A stretch of 64,000 bases of DNA from assembly GCF_010091945.1 (NCBI RefSeq), contig NZ_WVIE01000005.1:62001-126000 (forward strand), written 5' to 3'. The position numbers were made by a program, and so were the translations under genes. Origin of the DNA: Myxacorys almedinensis A (GTDB taxonomy: Bacteria > Cyanobacteriota > Cyanobacteriia > Leptolyngbyales > Leptolyngbyaceae). Position 1 is the first letter of the stretch, and each line of letters starts with the position of its first letter. Below, piece by piece: positions 34,554 through 44,259 of the stretch. The notes under the pieces were generated by a model. That model was not told where the DNA came from. It did no database searches and saw only the letters and a program-made list of their open reading frames with translations.

Positions 34554-35361
34554 CTGCCAAGACTGGATCGATAGATTCCGTGAGGACTATCTACAGCGCG
34601 GTAGCAGTGAGACAACCTGGAAGACCGACTATCAGAAGATTCTCAACCGTTTGCCTCAGCAAGCGCCGTTGACGGCAGCGCTACTGCATCAAACCGTGCT
34701 TGATACTCCGGTCAATACCAAAACTCGCAAGCGCTGCTGCATGGTGGTAGGTGCGATCGCACGGTTTGCAGGCATCGAATACGACCCCTCACCCTATGCT
34801 GGCAAGTACTCGCCTAAAGCCGTGCAGCCGCGTGACCTGCCCTCCGATGGTGCGATCGCAGAAACCTACGATCGTTTGACAAATTTAGGGTGGAAGTGGG
34901 TCTACGGCGTGATTGCTACCTATGGCTTACGTCCTCACGAGGTCTTTCGTCTCAATCTAGAGGAAATTCAAAAAGGGAATCCCGTCATTTTTGTGGGAGA
35001 CAACACCAAAACGGGTTCTCGCCCGGTCTGGGCCTTCCACCCCGAATGGGTTAATCGGTTCCAAGTCTCAGACGTGCAGCTTCCACCAATCAAGCTCAAT
35101 CGCCCCAACATCGATGTAGGGCATTCAGCCACACGTTACTTTCACGGATTCGGTCTGCCCTTCCACCTCTACGATTTGCGCCATGCTTACGCCATTCGTG
35201 CCACCTTGACCTACGGCATGGATTACAAGCTCGTGGCGAAGATGATGGGGCACAGCTACGGGGTGCATGAGAGCATCTATCACCGATGGCTGAACTTGGA
35301 TGTGGTTCAGGCTGCCTATGATGCGGCGATCAACCGGCGTGATCGCGTGCCACCTCTATAG
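34546..35361 (+). CDS. int: Tyrosine recombinase (integrase) of the element
   Basis: The 271-aa site-specific recombinase has an N-terminal SAM-like core-binding part and a catalytic domain with Arg129 (TYGLRPHEVFRL), Arg212 in LYDLRHAYAIR, His236 in MMGHSYGVH and the nucleophile Tyr245 in ESIYHRWL. The usual His three residues before the second Arg is Tyr209 here. The short length matches integrases of small tRNA-targeting elements. It starts 8 nt inside the end of the ATPase gene. Its stop codon is TAG, of which the last G comes from the adjacent IS element, so the frame survived insertion. It should carry out integration and excision at the tRNA-Glu site. Confidence 0.9.
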   Translation: MISCQDWIDRFREDYLQRGSSETTWKTDYQKILNRLPQQAPLTAALLHQTVLDTPVNTKTRKRCCMVVGAIARFAGIEYDPSPYAGKYSPKAVQPRDLPSDGAIAETYDRLTNLGWKWVYGVIATYGLRPHEVFRLNLEEIQKGNPVIFVGDNTKTGSRPVWAFHPEWVNRFQVSDVQLPPIKLNRPNIDVGHSATRYFHGFGLPFHLYDLRHAYAIRATLTYGMDYKLVAKMMGHSYGVHESIYHRWLNLDVVQAAYDAAINRRDRVPPL

Positions 35362-36260
35362 AACCCATTTGGGATCTCGGATGGGGTGAGCTAAGATCAG
35401 CAATAAATGTCGTACTCCAGCAGTTTAACGGACAGAGAGTGGGAAATCATCGAGCCATTACTGCCGCAAAAGAAGAAAACCAGACCACCTCGTTGGACAA
35501 AGCGACAAATCTTGGATGGCATCTTCTACCAACTGAAGAATGGCTGCAACTGGTGTGATCTGCCCAAAGACTTGCCGCCCTACTCGACCGTATTCTGGCA
35601 CTACAAGCAGTGGCGCTCTGATGGAGTGCTAGAGCAGATCATGTCTGCCTTGCATGCTCAAGTGCGGGAACACGTCAAAAAAAACCAAAGTGGACCCGCT
35701 TGCTGCTCATCGACTCGCAAGCGGTGAAAAATACGTGTAATGCCAGTATTGAGTCCAAAGGGTTCTGTCATTACAAATGCACCAATGGCATCAAACGCCA
35801 TCTCGCCGTCGATACTCTGGGATTACCGTTCTTTACTCAGTGCACCAAAGCGAGCGTGTCCGATGACCAAGGCTTAATTGAACTGTTGAGCCACAACCTG
35901 GATTACTTTCGCGCCAAACCCGTCAATATTCCAAAGATCACCATTTTGCTCGACCACGGGTACCACCCGGACAAGATCACAGCAGCCCTGCAAACCGTCT
36001 ATCCCCAGATTCTGACCAAGATTCGGTTTGAACTCGCGCCCAAGCCCACCCAAGCCGAAAAAGCGGCACAAGGTAAAGCTGGATTTGTGCCCGTGGCAAC
36101 TCGATGGGTCATTGAACGCTCGAATGCTTGGATGGAGCGCTGTAAGAGTTTGGTCAAAAACTTTGAGAGGACTTTGAACCACGCCACAGCTAAACTCAAT
36201 CTGTGCTTCATCCGACTGATGCTGAAACGGCTAGCAAATGAATAGATCCCAAATGGGTTC
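35361..36260. mobile_element. IS5-family insertion sequence, 900 bp
   Basis: The element has 17-bp perfect terminal inverted repeats GAACCCATTTGGGATCT and a 4-bp target duplication TATA (35357-35360 and 36261-36264); reading the duplication as the palindrome CTATAG is equally consistent with the flanks. The uninterrupted target is preserved at 20782-20790 in the older copy. It encodes a single transposase by -1 frameshifting. It resembles the IS427-type subgroup of IS5. The IS lies between the integrase stop and its terminator. Confidence 0.85.
35407..36245 (+). CDS. IS5-family transposase, two frames joined by -1 frameshift
   Basis: The first frame (35407-35727, start MSYSSSLTDREWEIIEPLLP) carries the N-terminal DNA-binding domain. 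The second, read from the A8 run at 35677-35684 after a -1 slip, gives the DDE catalytic domain: first Asp in LLLIDSQAVKN, second in ILLDHGYHPDK, Glu in WVIERSNAWMERC. The fused product is about 279 aa. The slippery A8 and the position of the shift match programmed frameshifting in IS427-type elements, so it is intact rather than broken. The transposase is oriented with the integrase. Confidence 0.85.
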
Positions 36261-36264
36261 TATA

Positions 36265-36310
36265 GAGAAAAGCTAGGAACGAGAGTAGCTCCCGTTCCTA
36301 GCTTTTTCTC
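36265..36310. terminator. Bidirectional terminator between the element and tRNA-Glu
   Basis: GAGAAAAGCTAGGAACG pairs with CGTTCCTAGCTTTTTCTC in a long hairpin. It originally terminated the integrase (now separated by the IS) and serves the convergent tRNA-Glu gene. The inner loop is flipped compared with 20787-20832. Confidence 0.75.
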
Positions 36311-36317
36311 ACCACAA

Positions 36318-36390
36318 TACCCCCAGGGGAATTCGAATCCCCGTCGCCTCCGTGAAAGGGAGGTGTCCTAGGCCTCTAGACGATGGGGGC
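36318..36390 (-). tRNA. trnE: tRNA-Glu (anticodon UUC)
   Basis: The 73-nt gene folds into a cloverleaf: acceptor GCCCCCA with TGGGGGT (first pair G-U, as in chloroplast tRNA-Glu) and discriminator A; anticodon arm CCTCC-CTTTCAC-GGAGG with anticodon TTC; and T-arm GGGGATTCGAATTCCCC. In cyanobacteria this tRNA also supplies glutamate for 5-aminolevulinate and hence chlorophyll synthesis. Its last 22 nt are the core of the right attachment site. CCA is not encoded. Confidence 0.95.
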
Positions 36391-36666
36391 ATAATAACCA
36401 GCACCGTGCGCCTGATTGACATTTATCAATGTAGCTGATGAAACTGTGACTGTCAACAATCTTCTATCAAGCTCATATTAAACAGACCAGAAGCAATAGA
36501 TCCTCCTAAAGGAAGAGGCTACACGCAATAGCCAGCCTTGGAAGTGTCCCTGAGTAGAGGCGCAATATGTCGAAACCCGGTACGGTATGACAAACAGGGT
36601 ACATTTCGCCCGCCATACGAAGCTCTTTAGTTGTTTCTTATTGCGACCATGCTCTTGCTCGACTTC

Positions 36667-37455
36667 ATGATTTCGCCGAATTCCCCTAACCGCGATCGTA
36701 TTGAGACCAGCCCCCAACCTTCTCAGATCTGTTCAAAAACCATTTCTCAATCTGCGTCTTCTTCTCAAAGTCGGTCTGAAGTGAAGTCCGTGAGATCAAC
36801 CTGCTCTCCTTGGCTTGCAGCATTGGCATATCCGATCGCACGTTACGTTTTGCTGCCTCTCTACTTTCAGCAGATTGAAGTGTCGGGTCGAGAAAACTTT
36901 CCACAGACAGGTCCTGTGATTTTGGCCCCAACCCATCGGTCGCGGTGGGATGCGTTTATGGTTCCTTACGCAGTGGGGCAAGATGTGACTGGGCGGATGC
37001 TGCGGTTTATGGTGACGGCAGATGAAGTTAAAGGTTTACAGGGGTGGTTTATTCAACGATTGGGCGGGTTCGCGATCGATACGCGGCATCCTGCGATCGC
37101 AACGCTTCGTCATAGTGTCGAACTGCTTCAGCAGGGAGAAGCACTGGTCATTTTTCCAGAAGGAAATGTGTTTCGCGAGTGCAGACCGCTCAAACCCGGT
37201 CTTGCTCGGTTAGCGCTGCAAGCAGAAGCGAGTCAACCTGATCTCGGCATTCAAATTGTGCCAATTACCATTCAGTACAGTAAGCCTCTAGTGCCCTGGC
37301 GGTGCGCCGTTAAAATTCGCGTTCATCCACCAATGGCAGTGACAGAGTATGGGTTGGACAACTCAAAACAAAAGGCAAAACGGCTGACACGAGATCTAGA
37401 GCGAGTCTTTAGGTCGGCGTGTGGCTTTTTACGACAAAAAATTGACAAACCATGA
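36667..37455 (+). CDS. 1-acyl-sn-glycerol-3-phosphate acyltransferase (PlsC-like)
   Basis: The product (262 aa from the ATG at 36667; an ATG at 36649 would add six residues) has a variable polar N-terminus and a PlsC domain: the HX4D motif in APTHRSRWDAF, a glycine block GWFIQRLGGFAIDT, and the FPEGN motif in EALVIFPEGNVFRE. The enzyme transfers an acyl chain to lysophosphatidate or a related acceptor at the membrane. A hydrophobic stretch (AYPIARYVLLPLYF) precedes the catalytic motif. It is monocistronic. Cyanobacteria have several paralogues, so the exact acceptor is open. Confidence 0.82.
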   Translation: MISPNSPNRDRIETSPQPSQICSKTISQSASSSQSRSEVKSVRSTCSPWLAALAYPIARYVLLPLYFQQIEVSGRENFPQTGPVILAPTHRSRWDAFMVPYAVGQDVTGRMLRFMVTADEVKGLQGWFIQRLGGFAIDTRHPAIATLRHSVELLQQGEALVIFPEGNVFRECRPLKPGLARLALQAEASQPDLGIQIVPITIQYSKPLVPWRCAVKIRVHPPMAVTEYGLDNSKQKAKRLTRDLERVFRSACGFLRQKIDKP

Positions 37456-37531
37456 TTTAAGTAAAAAACGTGGACAAATGGAGTGCCCACGTTCTTTATT
37501 TATGATTTCTAACTGAGGGTATACCTTGGAT

Positions 37532-38944
37532 TTACCGACCAATACCCATGCACCGGAAGCCCGCCGCTTCTAAAGCAGCTTGATCAAGGAAATTACGACC
37601 ATCGATCAGGATGGGGGTGTGCATCAGCTTCGCCATTTTGGCGTAGTCCAAAGTTTGGAATTGCTGCCACTCGGTCACCAAAACCAAAGCATCGCACCCA
37701 TCGGCAAGACGTTCTGCATCTGTTTCAACTAGGACATCTGACAACCCATGCCGCATTCCGCTTTGAGAAATGATGGGATCGTAGGCTTTAATTTTTGCGC
37801 CCAAGCGGGACAAATTCTCGATCACATTTAAGGCAGGAGCATCACGGAGGTCATCGGTATCGGGTTTGAAAGTCAATCCCAAAAGCCCAATGGTTTTTCC
37901 CTTTAAAATCTTTAACACTTGCTGGAGCTTTTCAACTACGATCAGACGCTGACGCTCGTTGACGCTGACAGCCGCTTTGAGCAGTTGGCTTTCGTAACCG
38001 TAGTCATCGGCAGTATGAATTAAGGCAGACACATCTTTCGGGAAGCAAGACCCACCCCAACCCAGCCCGGGCTGCAAAAATTTGCTGCCAATGCGGGAGT
38101 CTAAACCGATGCCTTTGGCAACCTGCATCACATCTGCCCCAACGCGATCGCAGATATTTGCCACTTCATTGATAAAACTAATCTTGGTCGCTAAAAACGC
38201 ATTTGCCGCGTATTTGATCATCTCCGCCGAACTAATATCTGTCACCACAACCGGCACGGCAGGGGCAGACGCATGTTCGGCAAATTGACGCTCAACAATG
38301 GGTGCATAGAGGTCTTGCATGAGGGCGATCGCGCGATCGCTGCTGCTGCCCAACACAATCCGATCTGGATTGAAAGTATCGTAAACAGCCGATCCTTCTC
38401 GCAAAAACTCAGGGTTGCTGACCACATCAAAATCATATTCCCCGACAACAGCAGTCGTGGTGATATCGGCGTCGCCTCCTCCAACGCTGGCTAAAACTGG
38501 CTGAGCTTCCGATTTTTGACGCTCGGCAATCCCATCGAGAACAATCATTCTGACCCAATCTCCTGACCCGATCGGGACAGTCGATTTGTTGACAATCACT
38601 TTGTAGCCACCGTTGAGGTTTGAGCCAATGCTACGGGCTACAGCTTCGACATAGCGCGTGTCGCTCTCGCCATTAAGCAAGGCAGGCGTACCCACGGCGA
38701 TGAATAAAACCTGTCCGTGCTCAACCCCTGCGGCCGTGTCGGTTGTAAATTCCAAGCGTTTGGATTGAATAGCCGCTTGCATAATGTCGGACAGCCCCGG
38801 TTCAAAAATAGGAGTCTGCCCCGACTGCATCAACTTCACTTTTGCTTCGTTGTTATCGACGCAAATCACATGATGCCCTGCGTGAGCCAAGCACGCTCCG
38901 GTGACCAAGCCAACGTATCCTGTACCAATGACACAAACACGCAT
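37532..38944 (-). CDS. ugd: UDP-glucose 6-dehydrogenase
   Basis: The 470-aa protein begins MRVCVIGTGYVGLVTGACLA with the NAD-binding Rossmann motif GTGYVG. The catalytic cysteine lies in GWGGSCFPKDVSAL, with the substrate loop FLREGSAVYD and the C-terminal UDP-binding domain GLTFKPDTDDLRDAPALNVI. It oxidises UDP-glucose to UDP-glucuronate. The uxs gene lies 140 nt upstream on the same strand, so the pair makes UDP-glucuronate then UDP-xylose for exopolysaccharide or glycan synthesis. Confidence 0.93.
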   Translation of the reverse strand: MRVCVIGTGYVGLVTGACLAHAGHHVICVDNNEAKVKLMQSGQTPIFEPGLSDIMQAAIQSKRLEFTTDTAAGVEHGQVLFIAVGTPALLNGESDTRYVEAVARSIGSNLNGGYKVIVNKSTVPIGSGDWVRMIVLDGIAERQKSEAQPVLASVGGGDADITTTAVVGEYDFDVVSNPEFLREGSAVYDTFNPDRIVLGSSSDRAIALMQDLYAPIVERQFAEHASAPAVPVVVTDISSAEMIKYAANAFLATKISFINEVANICDRVGADVMQVAKGIGLDSRIGSKFLQPGLGWGGSCFPKDVSALIHTADDYGYESQLLKAAVSVNERQRLIVVEKLQQVLKILKGKTIGLLGLTFKPDTDDLRDAPALNVIENLSRLGAKIKAYDPIISQSGMRHGLSDVLVETDAERLADGCDALVLVTEWQQFQTLDYAKMAKLMHTPILIDGRNFLDQAALEAAGFRCMGIGR

Positions 38945-39084
38945 GAGAACTCCTTAGAAATAGGGTAATGGGACTGGAGAATCAGCTAGAGAAAATAATC
39001 CAGTTTATTCTCGATTAGACATAAATGGGAAAGAACCCTCAAGATCTAGCAGTCAAGGTTCTTTCATTCGTCGCAACGGGGCAA

Positions 39085-40047
39085 CTAGAAACTGGCGACC
39101 GATTCAGGTTGCGAGGTGGGAGGGGTGACGCGATCGCGGAAATCAGCGATCGTCCGCTCCAATCCTTCGTCAAGAGAAATCGTTGGTTCCCAGCCTAAAT
39201 GGGTCTTGGCACGAGTGATATCCGGTTTGCGGCGGCGGGGATCGTCTTGGGGCAAGGGTTCAAATTTGACGGACGTACCCGGATTGACCATCTGTTGAAT
39301 CGTTTGAGCCAGTTGCAAAATCGTGTATTCGCCCGGATTGCCCAAATTCACCGGACCGATATAATTGCCGTTCATCAAGCGCATGAGTCCTTCTACCAGA
39401 TCTGAGACGTAGCAAAAGCTGCGCGTCTGAGAGCCATCTCCATAAACCGTGAGCGCATCTCCTCGCAGAGCTTGCACCACCAAATTGCTCACGACCCGTC
39501 CATCGTTTTCCAGCATTCGAGGACCGTAGGTATTGAAAATTCTGGCAACACGAATGTCTACGTCGTTTTGGCGGTGGTAGTCAAAAGCTAAGGTTTCAGC
39601 AACACGCTTTCCTTCGTCGTAGCAACTGCGGATGCCGATAGGGTTGACACTGCCCCGGTATTCTTCGGGCTGGGGATGCACTTCTGGGTCACCGTATACC
39701 TCTGACGTAGACGCCAGCAAAAATCGAGCCTTAACGCGCTTTGCCAGCCCCAACATGTTGAGCGTCCCCATCACGTTGGTTTTGATGGTTTTAACTGGGT
39801 TGTACTGGTAATGCACCGGCGAAGCGGGGCATGCCAAGTGATAGACCTGATCGACTTCTAGCCGAATGGGTTCTGTGATGTCATGGCGAATTAGTTCAAA
39901 ATTGTGATGCCCCATCCAGGGCTGGAGGTTCCGTTTGTGCCCAGTGTAGAAGTTGTCGAGGCAAACAACATCGTGCCCCTGCTGCATGAGTCGGTCAATT
40001 AGATGGGAGCCAATAAACCCCGCACCACCAGTGACAAGAATTCGCAT
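39085..40047 (-). CDS. uxs: UDP-glucuronate decarboxylase (UDP-xylose synthase)
   Basis: The 320-aa SDR-family protein starts [20 protein letters not shown], with the NAD motif GGAGFIG. A catalytic YxxxK is present in [15 protein letters not shown], and the UXS-specific features [20 protein letters not shown] and [17 protein letters not shown] are clear. It converts UDP-glucuronate to UDP-xylose. The ATG at 40047 is preferred over 40086, since the family starts at [10 protein letters not shown]. It is followed by ugd (140 nt), forming a short nucleotide-sugar operon. Confidence 0.92.
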   Translation of the reverse strand: MRILVTGGAGFIGSHLIDRLMQQGHDVVCLDNFYTGHKRNLQPWMGHHNFELIRHDITEPIRLEVDQVYHLACPASPVHYQYNPVKTIKTNVMGTLNMLGLAKRVKARFLLASTSEVYGDPEVHPQPEEYRGSVNPIGIRSCYDEGKRVAETLAFDYHRQNDVDIRVARIFNTYGPRMLENDGRVVSNLVVQALRGDALTVYGDGSQTRSFCYVSDLVEGLMRLMNGNYIGPVNLGNPGEYTILQLAQTIQQMVNPGTSVKFEPLPQDDPRRRKPDITRAKTHLGWEPTISLDEGLERTIADFRDRVTPPTSQPESVASF

Positions 40048-40476
40048 AAGTCTAAAAAATCCGCAGTTAGAGTTGCAAACGAGCAAGGGAAAGGAGAGAG
40101 CCGATCAGAAGGTTGGTTGATCATGCCTTGCTTGCCAAAAGTGTACCCACTCGGCAAAGCTGCATCACGAAACATAGCAGTGAAACTACGTCCAGCCTAT
40201 GGAAAAGTACGCTACTGGTAAATTCCACTTTTTTAGTAGAACCTTAGCAAAAACTCTGAGAGCCGACTCGTAACAGATAAAGATTTCACTAAAACTTTAA
40301 GCCGTCTGTGCAGTATTACGTATTTTTATAGGTATGCGCCGTTTCTATAAAAAATCCCTTTCCTAGTCGGGAATCTAAGCCAGGAAAGGGCATAGAGATA
40401 AGTTAGGTTTTGCAAAATCATTGGATAGGAGCTTGTAGTGAACTAACTACACTGAAGCCATCTTTGAGGAGCAGTC

Positions 40477-41457
40477 ATGAAAGCGATTGTATGCACGGAG
40501 TACGGATCACCTGAGGTTATGCAGCTAAAAGAGGTAGAAAAACCTACTCCTAGGGAAAATGAGGTACTGATAAGAATATATGCGACAACAGTAACGTCAG
40601 CGGACTTACGCATACGAAAGGCTGACCCATTCCCCGTAAGATTTTTCTATGGTTTCATACGACCCAAAAAAAACGCGATACTAGGGTCTGAGCTAGCCGG
40701 AGAAATTGAAGCAGTAGGCAAAAATGTAAAACTCTTCAAAGAAGGTGACCAGGTATTTGCTGGAGCAGGAATTAGTCTTGGCGCTAATGCCCAGTACATA
40801 TGCCTGCCTGAAGAAGGAGCGATCGCGATAAAGCCTACCAATATGACCTATGAAGAAGCGGCTGCTGTTCCGTTTGGGGCAACAGCCTCATTGATTTTCC
40901 TTAGAAATAAGGGAAATATTCAAAGGGGACAAAACGTTCTGATCTATGGGGCTTCTGGAGCGTTAGGTACGGCTGCTGTGCAGCTTGCCCAGCACTTTGG
41001 TGCAGAAGTGACGGGGGTATGTAGTACAGCGAATTTGGAATTGGTGAAATCTCTGGGAGCCGACAAGGTTATTGATTATACCAAAGAGGACTTTACCAAA
41101 AGTGGTAAGACCTACGATATTGTTTTTGACACGGTAGGCAAAAGTCCGTTTTCAGGTTCTCTAAGATCACTGAAGCAAAGCGGAATCTATCTCAGGGCAC
41201 TCCACATAGATCTGTCTTCGATAGTGCGAGGGCTATGGGCTTCAATGACGAGCAGTAAGAAAGTAATCGGTGGGATCGCGATCGAGCGTAAAGAAGATCT
41301 CATTTTTCTCAAAGAGCTAATTGAGGCAGGGAAGATGAAATCGGTCATAGATAGGCGCTATCCGTTGGAACAGACTGCCGAGGCTCACAGGTATGTCGAA
41401 CAAGGACACAAGAAGGGAAGTGTAGTCATCACGGTGGAGCATAACAACAAAACCTAA
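40477..41457 (+). CDS. NAD(P)-dependent quinone oxidoreductase-like MDR protein, probably transferred
   Basis: The 326-aa medium-chain reductase has an N-terminal GroES-like domain ([20 protein letters not shown]) and a Rossmann domain with [20 protein letters not shown] as cofactor loop. The Zn-binding cysteines of alcohol dehydrogenases are absent, so it is of the quinone oxidoreductase type; substrate unknown. Codon use differs from its neighbours, with many AGA/AGG/ATA codons and lower GC, and protein features ([20 protein letters not shown]) look like those of Firmicutes or Bacteroidetes, which suggests horizontal transfer. A 15-bp inverted repeat follows. AGGAGCAGTC precedes the ATG. 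Confidence 0.8.
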   Translation: MKAIVCTEYGSPEVMQLKEVEKPTPRENEVLIRIYATTVTSADLRIRKADPFPVRFFYGFIRPKKNAILGSELAGEIEAVGKNVKLFKEGDQVFAGAGISLGANAQYICLPEEGAIAIKPTNMTYEEAAAVPFGATASLIFLRNKGNIQRGQNVLIYGASGALGTAAVQLAQHFGAEVTGVCSTANLELVKSLGADKVIDYTKEDFTKSGKTYDIVFDTVGKSPFSGSLRSLKQSGIYLRALHIDLSSIVRGLWASMTSSKKVIGGIAIERKEDLIFLKELIEAGKMKSVIDRRYPLEQTAEAHRYVEQGHKKGSVVITVEHNNKT

Positions 41458-41460
41458 CAG

Positions 41461-41531
41461 TCGCGCTGCGCCGGAACGTTCCAATATGGTCGGTTGATTT
41501 GCAAGACTTGTCTGCGTCCGGCGCAGCGCGA
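41461..41531. repeat. 15-bp perfect inverted repeat after the oxidoreductase gene
   Basis: TCGCGCTGCGCCGGA (41461-41475) and its exact complement (41517-41531) bracket 41 nt. There is no T-run. It may be a weak terminator or a palindromic insertion relic linked to the incoming gene. Confidence 0.6.
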
Positions 41532-41632
41532 TCGCTATTCGCCCTCTGTTCAACAAAGAAGCGGGACACTGCCCTCGACCTTTCTGCTACAGAAGAACCT
41601 CAATCCTTCTCCCACAGAAGCTTTACGCTGAT

Positions 41633-43450
41633 TTAACCTTGCTCATTTGACAACCGCAAGACTGCCATAAACGCTTCTTGAGGAACATCAACGGTTCCGA
41701 TCGCTTTCATGCGCTTCTTGCCTTTTGCCTGTTTTTGCAGTAGTTTCTTCTTCCGAGAAATGTCGCCGCCGTAGCATTTTGCCAGCACGTCTTTCCGGAT
41801 TGCAGAAATATGCTCGCTGGCGATGACCTTACTGCCGATCGCGGCTTGGATGGGAATCTTAAACTGGTGCCGTGGGATCAGTTCTTTAAGCTTTTCGGTG
41901 AGGGCGCGTCCGACGCCGTAGGCTTTGTCGCGGTGAACAATCGTGGCTAATGGATCGACCGGATCGCCGTTAATCAGGATATCAAGCCGAACTAAGGCAT
42001 TCTCGCGATCGCCGATGAGTTGATACTCCATGCTGGCATACCCGCGCGATCGCGACTTCATCTGATCAAAAAAGTCCGTCACGACCTCAGCCAAGGGCAT
42101 CTCATAAATCAGCGTTGTCCGTCCGGGCGTTAGATACTTCATGTCTTTGAAGATACCGCGCCGCGTCTGACACAACTCCATCAAGGTTCCGACGTAGGTT
42201 TCAGGCGTGATGATATCAAGCTTGACGTAAGGTTCTTCGATTTTCTCGCGCTCTTGAGGAGACGGCAGCTTGCTGGGATTATCAATGTAAACGACTTCGC
42301 CTTTGATTGTGGTCACTCGGTAGACAACCGAGGGAGCCGTGATAATCAAATCGAGATTATATTCCCGCTCTAGACGCTCCTGAACAATTTCCATGTGCAG
42401 CAATCCCAAAAAGCCGCACCGGAAGCCGAAGCCCATGGCACTGGAGGTTTCTGGCTCATAGTTCAGAGACGCATCATTGAGCTTCAGCTTTTCTAGGGCA
42501 TCTCGCAGATCTGCAAACTGATCCGCATCGGTAGGAAACATGCCGCAAAACACCATCGGCTTTGCCTCAACATATCCCGGCAGTGCCTCTGTTGCAGGCT
42601 TTTGAGAGAGCGTAATGGTGTCGCCAACCCGGGCATCTTCCACCGCTTTGATGGAGGCAGCGAGGTAGCCCACTTCCCCAGCATGAAGATCGTTGACTTG
42701 CACTTGAGTTGGCGACAAAACGCCAAGTTCATCAATGTCGTACTCTTTTCGAGACGCCATCAGACGAATGCGATCGCCTTTTTTTAGCCGACCATCCATC
42801 ACCCGAAAGTAGACGATCACTCCGCGATACGCATCATAGTAACTGTCAAAAATGAGGGCGCGGAGGGGCTGATCTATCGTGTCTGGTGGGGGCGGCACCA
42901 GGTGAACAATTTCTTCTAAAATTTCTGGAACGCCGATCCCTTCTTTCGCGGATGCCAAAATTGCCTGACTGCAATCGAGTCCGACAATTTCTTCAATTTC
43001 TTGCTTGACGCGATCCGGTTCGGCTCCGGGCAGGTCGATCTTGTTGAGCACCGGAATCACTTCTAAATCGTGTTCCATTGCCAGATAGACGTTTGCCAAC
43101 GTTTGGGCTTCTACCCCTTGGGACGCATCGACGACCAGCAGCGCCCCTTCACAAGCCGCTAGCGATCGCGACACTTCATAGGAAAAGTCCACATGTCCTG
43201 GCGTGTCGATCAGGTTTAAAACATACTCCTCACCGTCTTTAGCGGTGTACGCCATGCGGGCAGCTTGCAGCTTGATGGTAATACCACGCTCTCGCTCTAG
43301 CTCCATGTTGTCAAGGAACTGTTCTTTCATATCCCGTGCGGTGACCGTCCCTGTTTCTTGTAACAAACGGTCTGCCAAGGTAGATTTGCCGTGGTCGATG
43401 TGAGCAATGATCGAAAAGTTGCGGATTCGGTGGACGGGTACGTCGGTCAT
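41633..43450 (-). CDS. lepA: Elongation factor 4 (LepA), ribosome back-translocase
   Basis: The 605-aa translational GTPase shows G1 [16 protein letters not shown], switch [14 protein letters not shown]3 [16 protein letters not shown] and G4 NKIDLPGA. The LepA-specific C-terminal domain ([20 protein letters not shown], then [19 protein letters not shown]) is complete. LepA acts on stalled or mistranslocated ribosomes and influences initiation. It is monocistronic and leftward; no gene overlaps. Confidence 0.95.
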   Translation of the reverse strand: MTDVPVHRIRNFSIIAHIDHGKSTLADRLLQETGTVTARDMKEQFLDNMELERERGITIKLQAARMAYTAKDGEEYVLNLIDTPGHVDFSYEVSRSLAACEGALLVVDASQGVEAQTLANVYLAMEHDLEVIPVLNKIDLPGAEPDRVKQEIEEIVGLDCSQAILASAKEGIGVPEILEEIVHLVPPPPDTIDQPLRALIFDSYYDAYRGVIVYFRVMDGRLKKGDRIRLMASRKEYDIDELGVLSPTQVQVNDLHAGEVGYLAASIKAVEDARVGDTITLSQKPATEALPGYVEAKPMVFCGMFPTDADQFADLRDALEKLKLNDASLNYEPETSSAMGFGFRCGFLGLLHMEIVQERLEREYNLDLIITAPSVVYRVTTIKGEVVYIDNPSKLPSPQEREKIEEPYVKLDIITPETYVGTLMELCQTRRGIFKDMKYLTPGRTTLIYEMPLAEVVTDFFDQMKSRSRGYASMEYQLIGDRENALVRLDILINGDPVDPLATIVHRDKAYGVGRALTEKLKELIPRHQFKIPIQAAIGSKVIASEHISAIRKDVLAKCYGGDISRKKKLLQKQAKGKKRMKAIGTVDVPQEAFMAVLRLSNEQG

Positions 43451-44259
43451 AAAAGGAGGGTTGAGGTAGCAGCGATGTTAAGAATTAAAGGGGACGATAG
43501 CTACCCTAAATTAAGTGGGCATCTCTCGTTCCGTAGAATTGCTAGAGCGGGGGAGCAAATTAGCCGATGTTTAAGATATTTTAATGCTTTCTTTGATAAA
43601 GTACGGAACTCTACGCCGCTCCAGAAACCCATCCTCTTCTCTGTTCTACTTGACTCTGCCAACTTCGAGGGTGATTACAGATGCCCCTCGCCACGGTACT
43701 GGGTCATTCTAACCGAGAACTGACCTTGGCATATTGGCGATTTTGACTGCTGAGCAGCCCTCAATAATTTATGAGAAGACGTTTGAAACTTTATTGAAGG
43801 CTCTGTAAAAACAAGTACCGACGCATCGTTAGAGTGCAATCTTCCATCAAACCATCGAGAAGAGGTAAAGAATAGTTGAACCTTAGGATCTAGGCGTTAG
43901 ATCGCCTGACAATTAATATTAAGTGAGGTTGGACTGAGAAAGTTACCTTTTTCGATTTTTAGTCCATTTTTTAAGGCTGATTTTTAAGGCTGCTGCGATC
44001 GCACACAGCCCTCACCCCTCATCTTTTAACCCCATCCTGGGGGCTAAGATGCCTCAAACGCTAAGGAGTGAACTCGTGATTATGACTCATAACTATGACC
44101 CATGACTATGACGGTGTAGAGACCAGAGGGGGAGGGTTTCTAAAAATCGCGCCAGCCTTACCCTTACTTGCTTAAATTCAGGTCTAATTCCATTCCCTCA
44201 ACGTGGGGTGTCTATCCACGTTTGGGCAATCCCTATCCCAGCACCTTAAGCTTGACTTC
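43451..44259. other. Intergenic region of about 800 nt, no gene supported
   Basis: This region between lepA and the small CopG-like gene holds only short frames without good starts or protein-like composition (such as 43391-43723 on the plus strand, which mostly mirrors lepA upstream sequence). Repeated TTTTTAAGGCTG occurs near 43967-43990. No tRNA or recognised RNA is seen. Confidence 0.4.

Larger units (their letters stand above)
20840..36339. mobile_element. 15.5 kb integrative element in tRNA-Glu (phage satellite- or virus-like)
   Basis: The element is bounded by the 22-nt tRNA-Glu 3'-end repeats. It carries, from left to right, one leftward small gene, a 14-gene rightward block with phage-fibre-like proteins, a leftward block of small genes headed by an XRE regulator, a rightward RepA-like ATPase gene with internal iteron-like repeats, a tyrosine integrase, and an IS5-family insertion. 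I recognise no terminase, portal, head protease, HK97-type capsid or conjugation gene. The size and the integrase/replication layout next to a tRNA resemble phage satellites and the tRNA-borne tycheposon-type elements of marine cyanobacteria, but the structural-like block is not typical of either. Excision potential looks intact, as the integrase frame is complete. Confidence 0.8.

Noticed and set aside
35407-36245. Transposase split in two frames, looking like a pseudogene
   Set aside because: The break lies at an A8 slippery run and needs only a -1 slip; both halves carry complete motifs. Programmed frameshifting is normal in this IS group.
20840-36339. Conjugative element or ordinary tailed prophage
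   Set aside because: No relaxase, type IV secretion or coupling ATPase; no terminase, portal, tape measure or head protease recognised.
41453-41531. Integron attC-like site after the oxidoreductase gene
   Set aside because: CCTAACA at the stop resembles an attC start, but no matching GTTAGG end closes the palindrome and no integrase is near.
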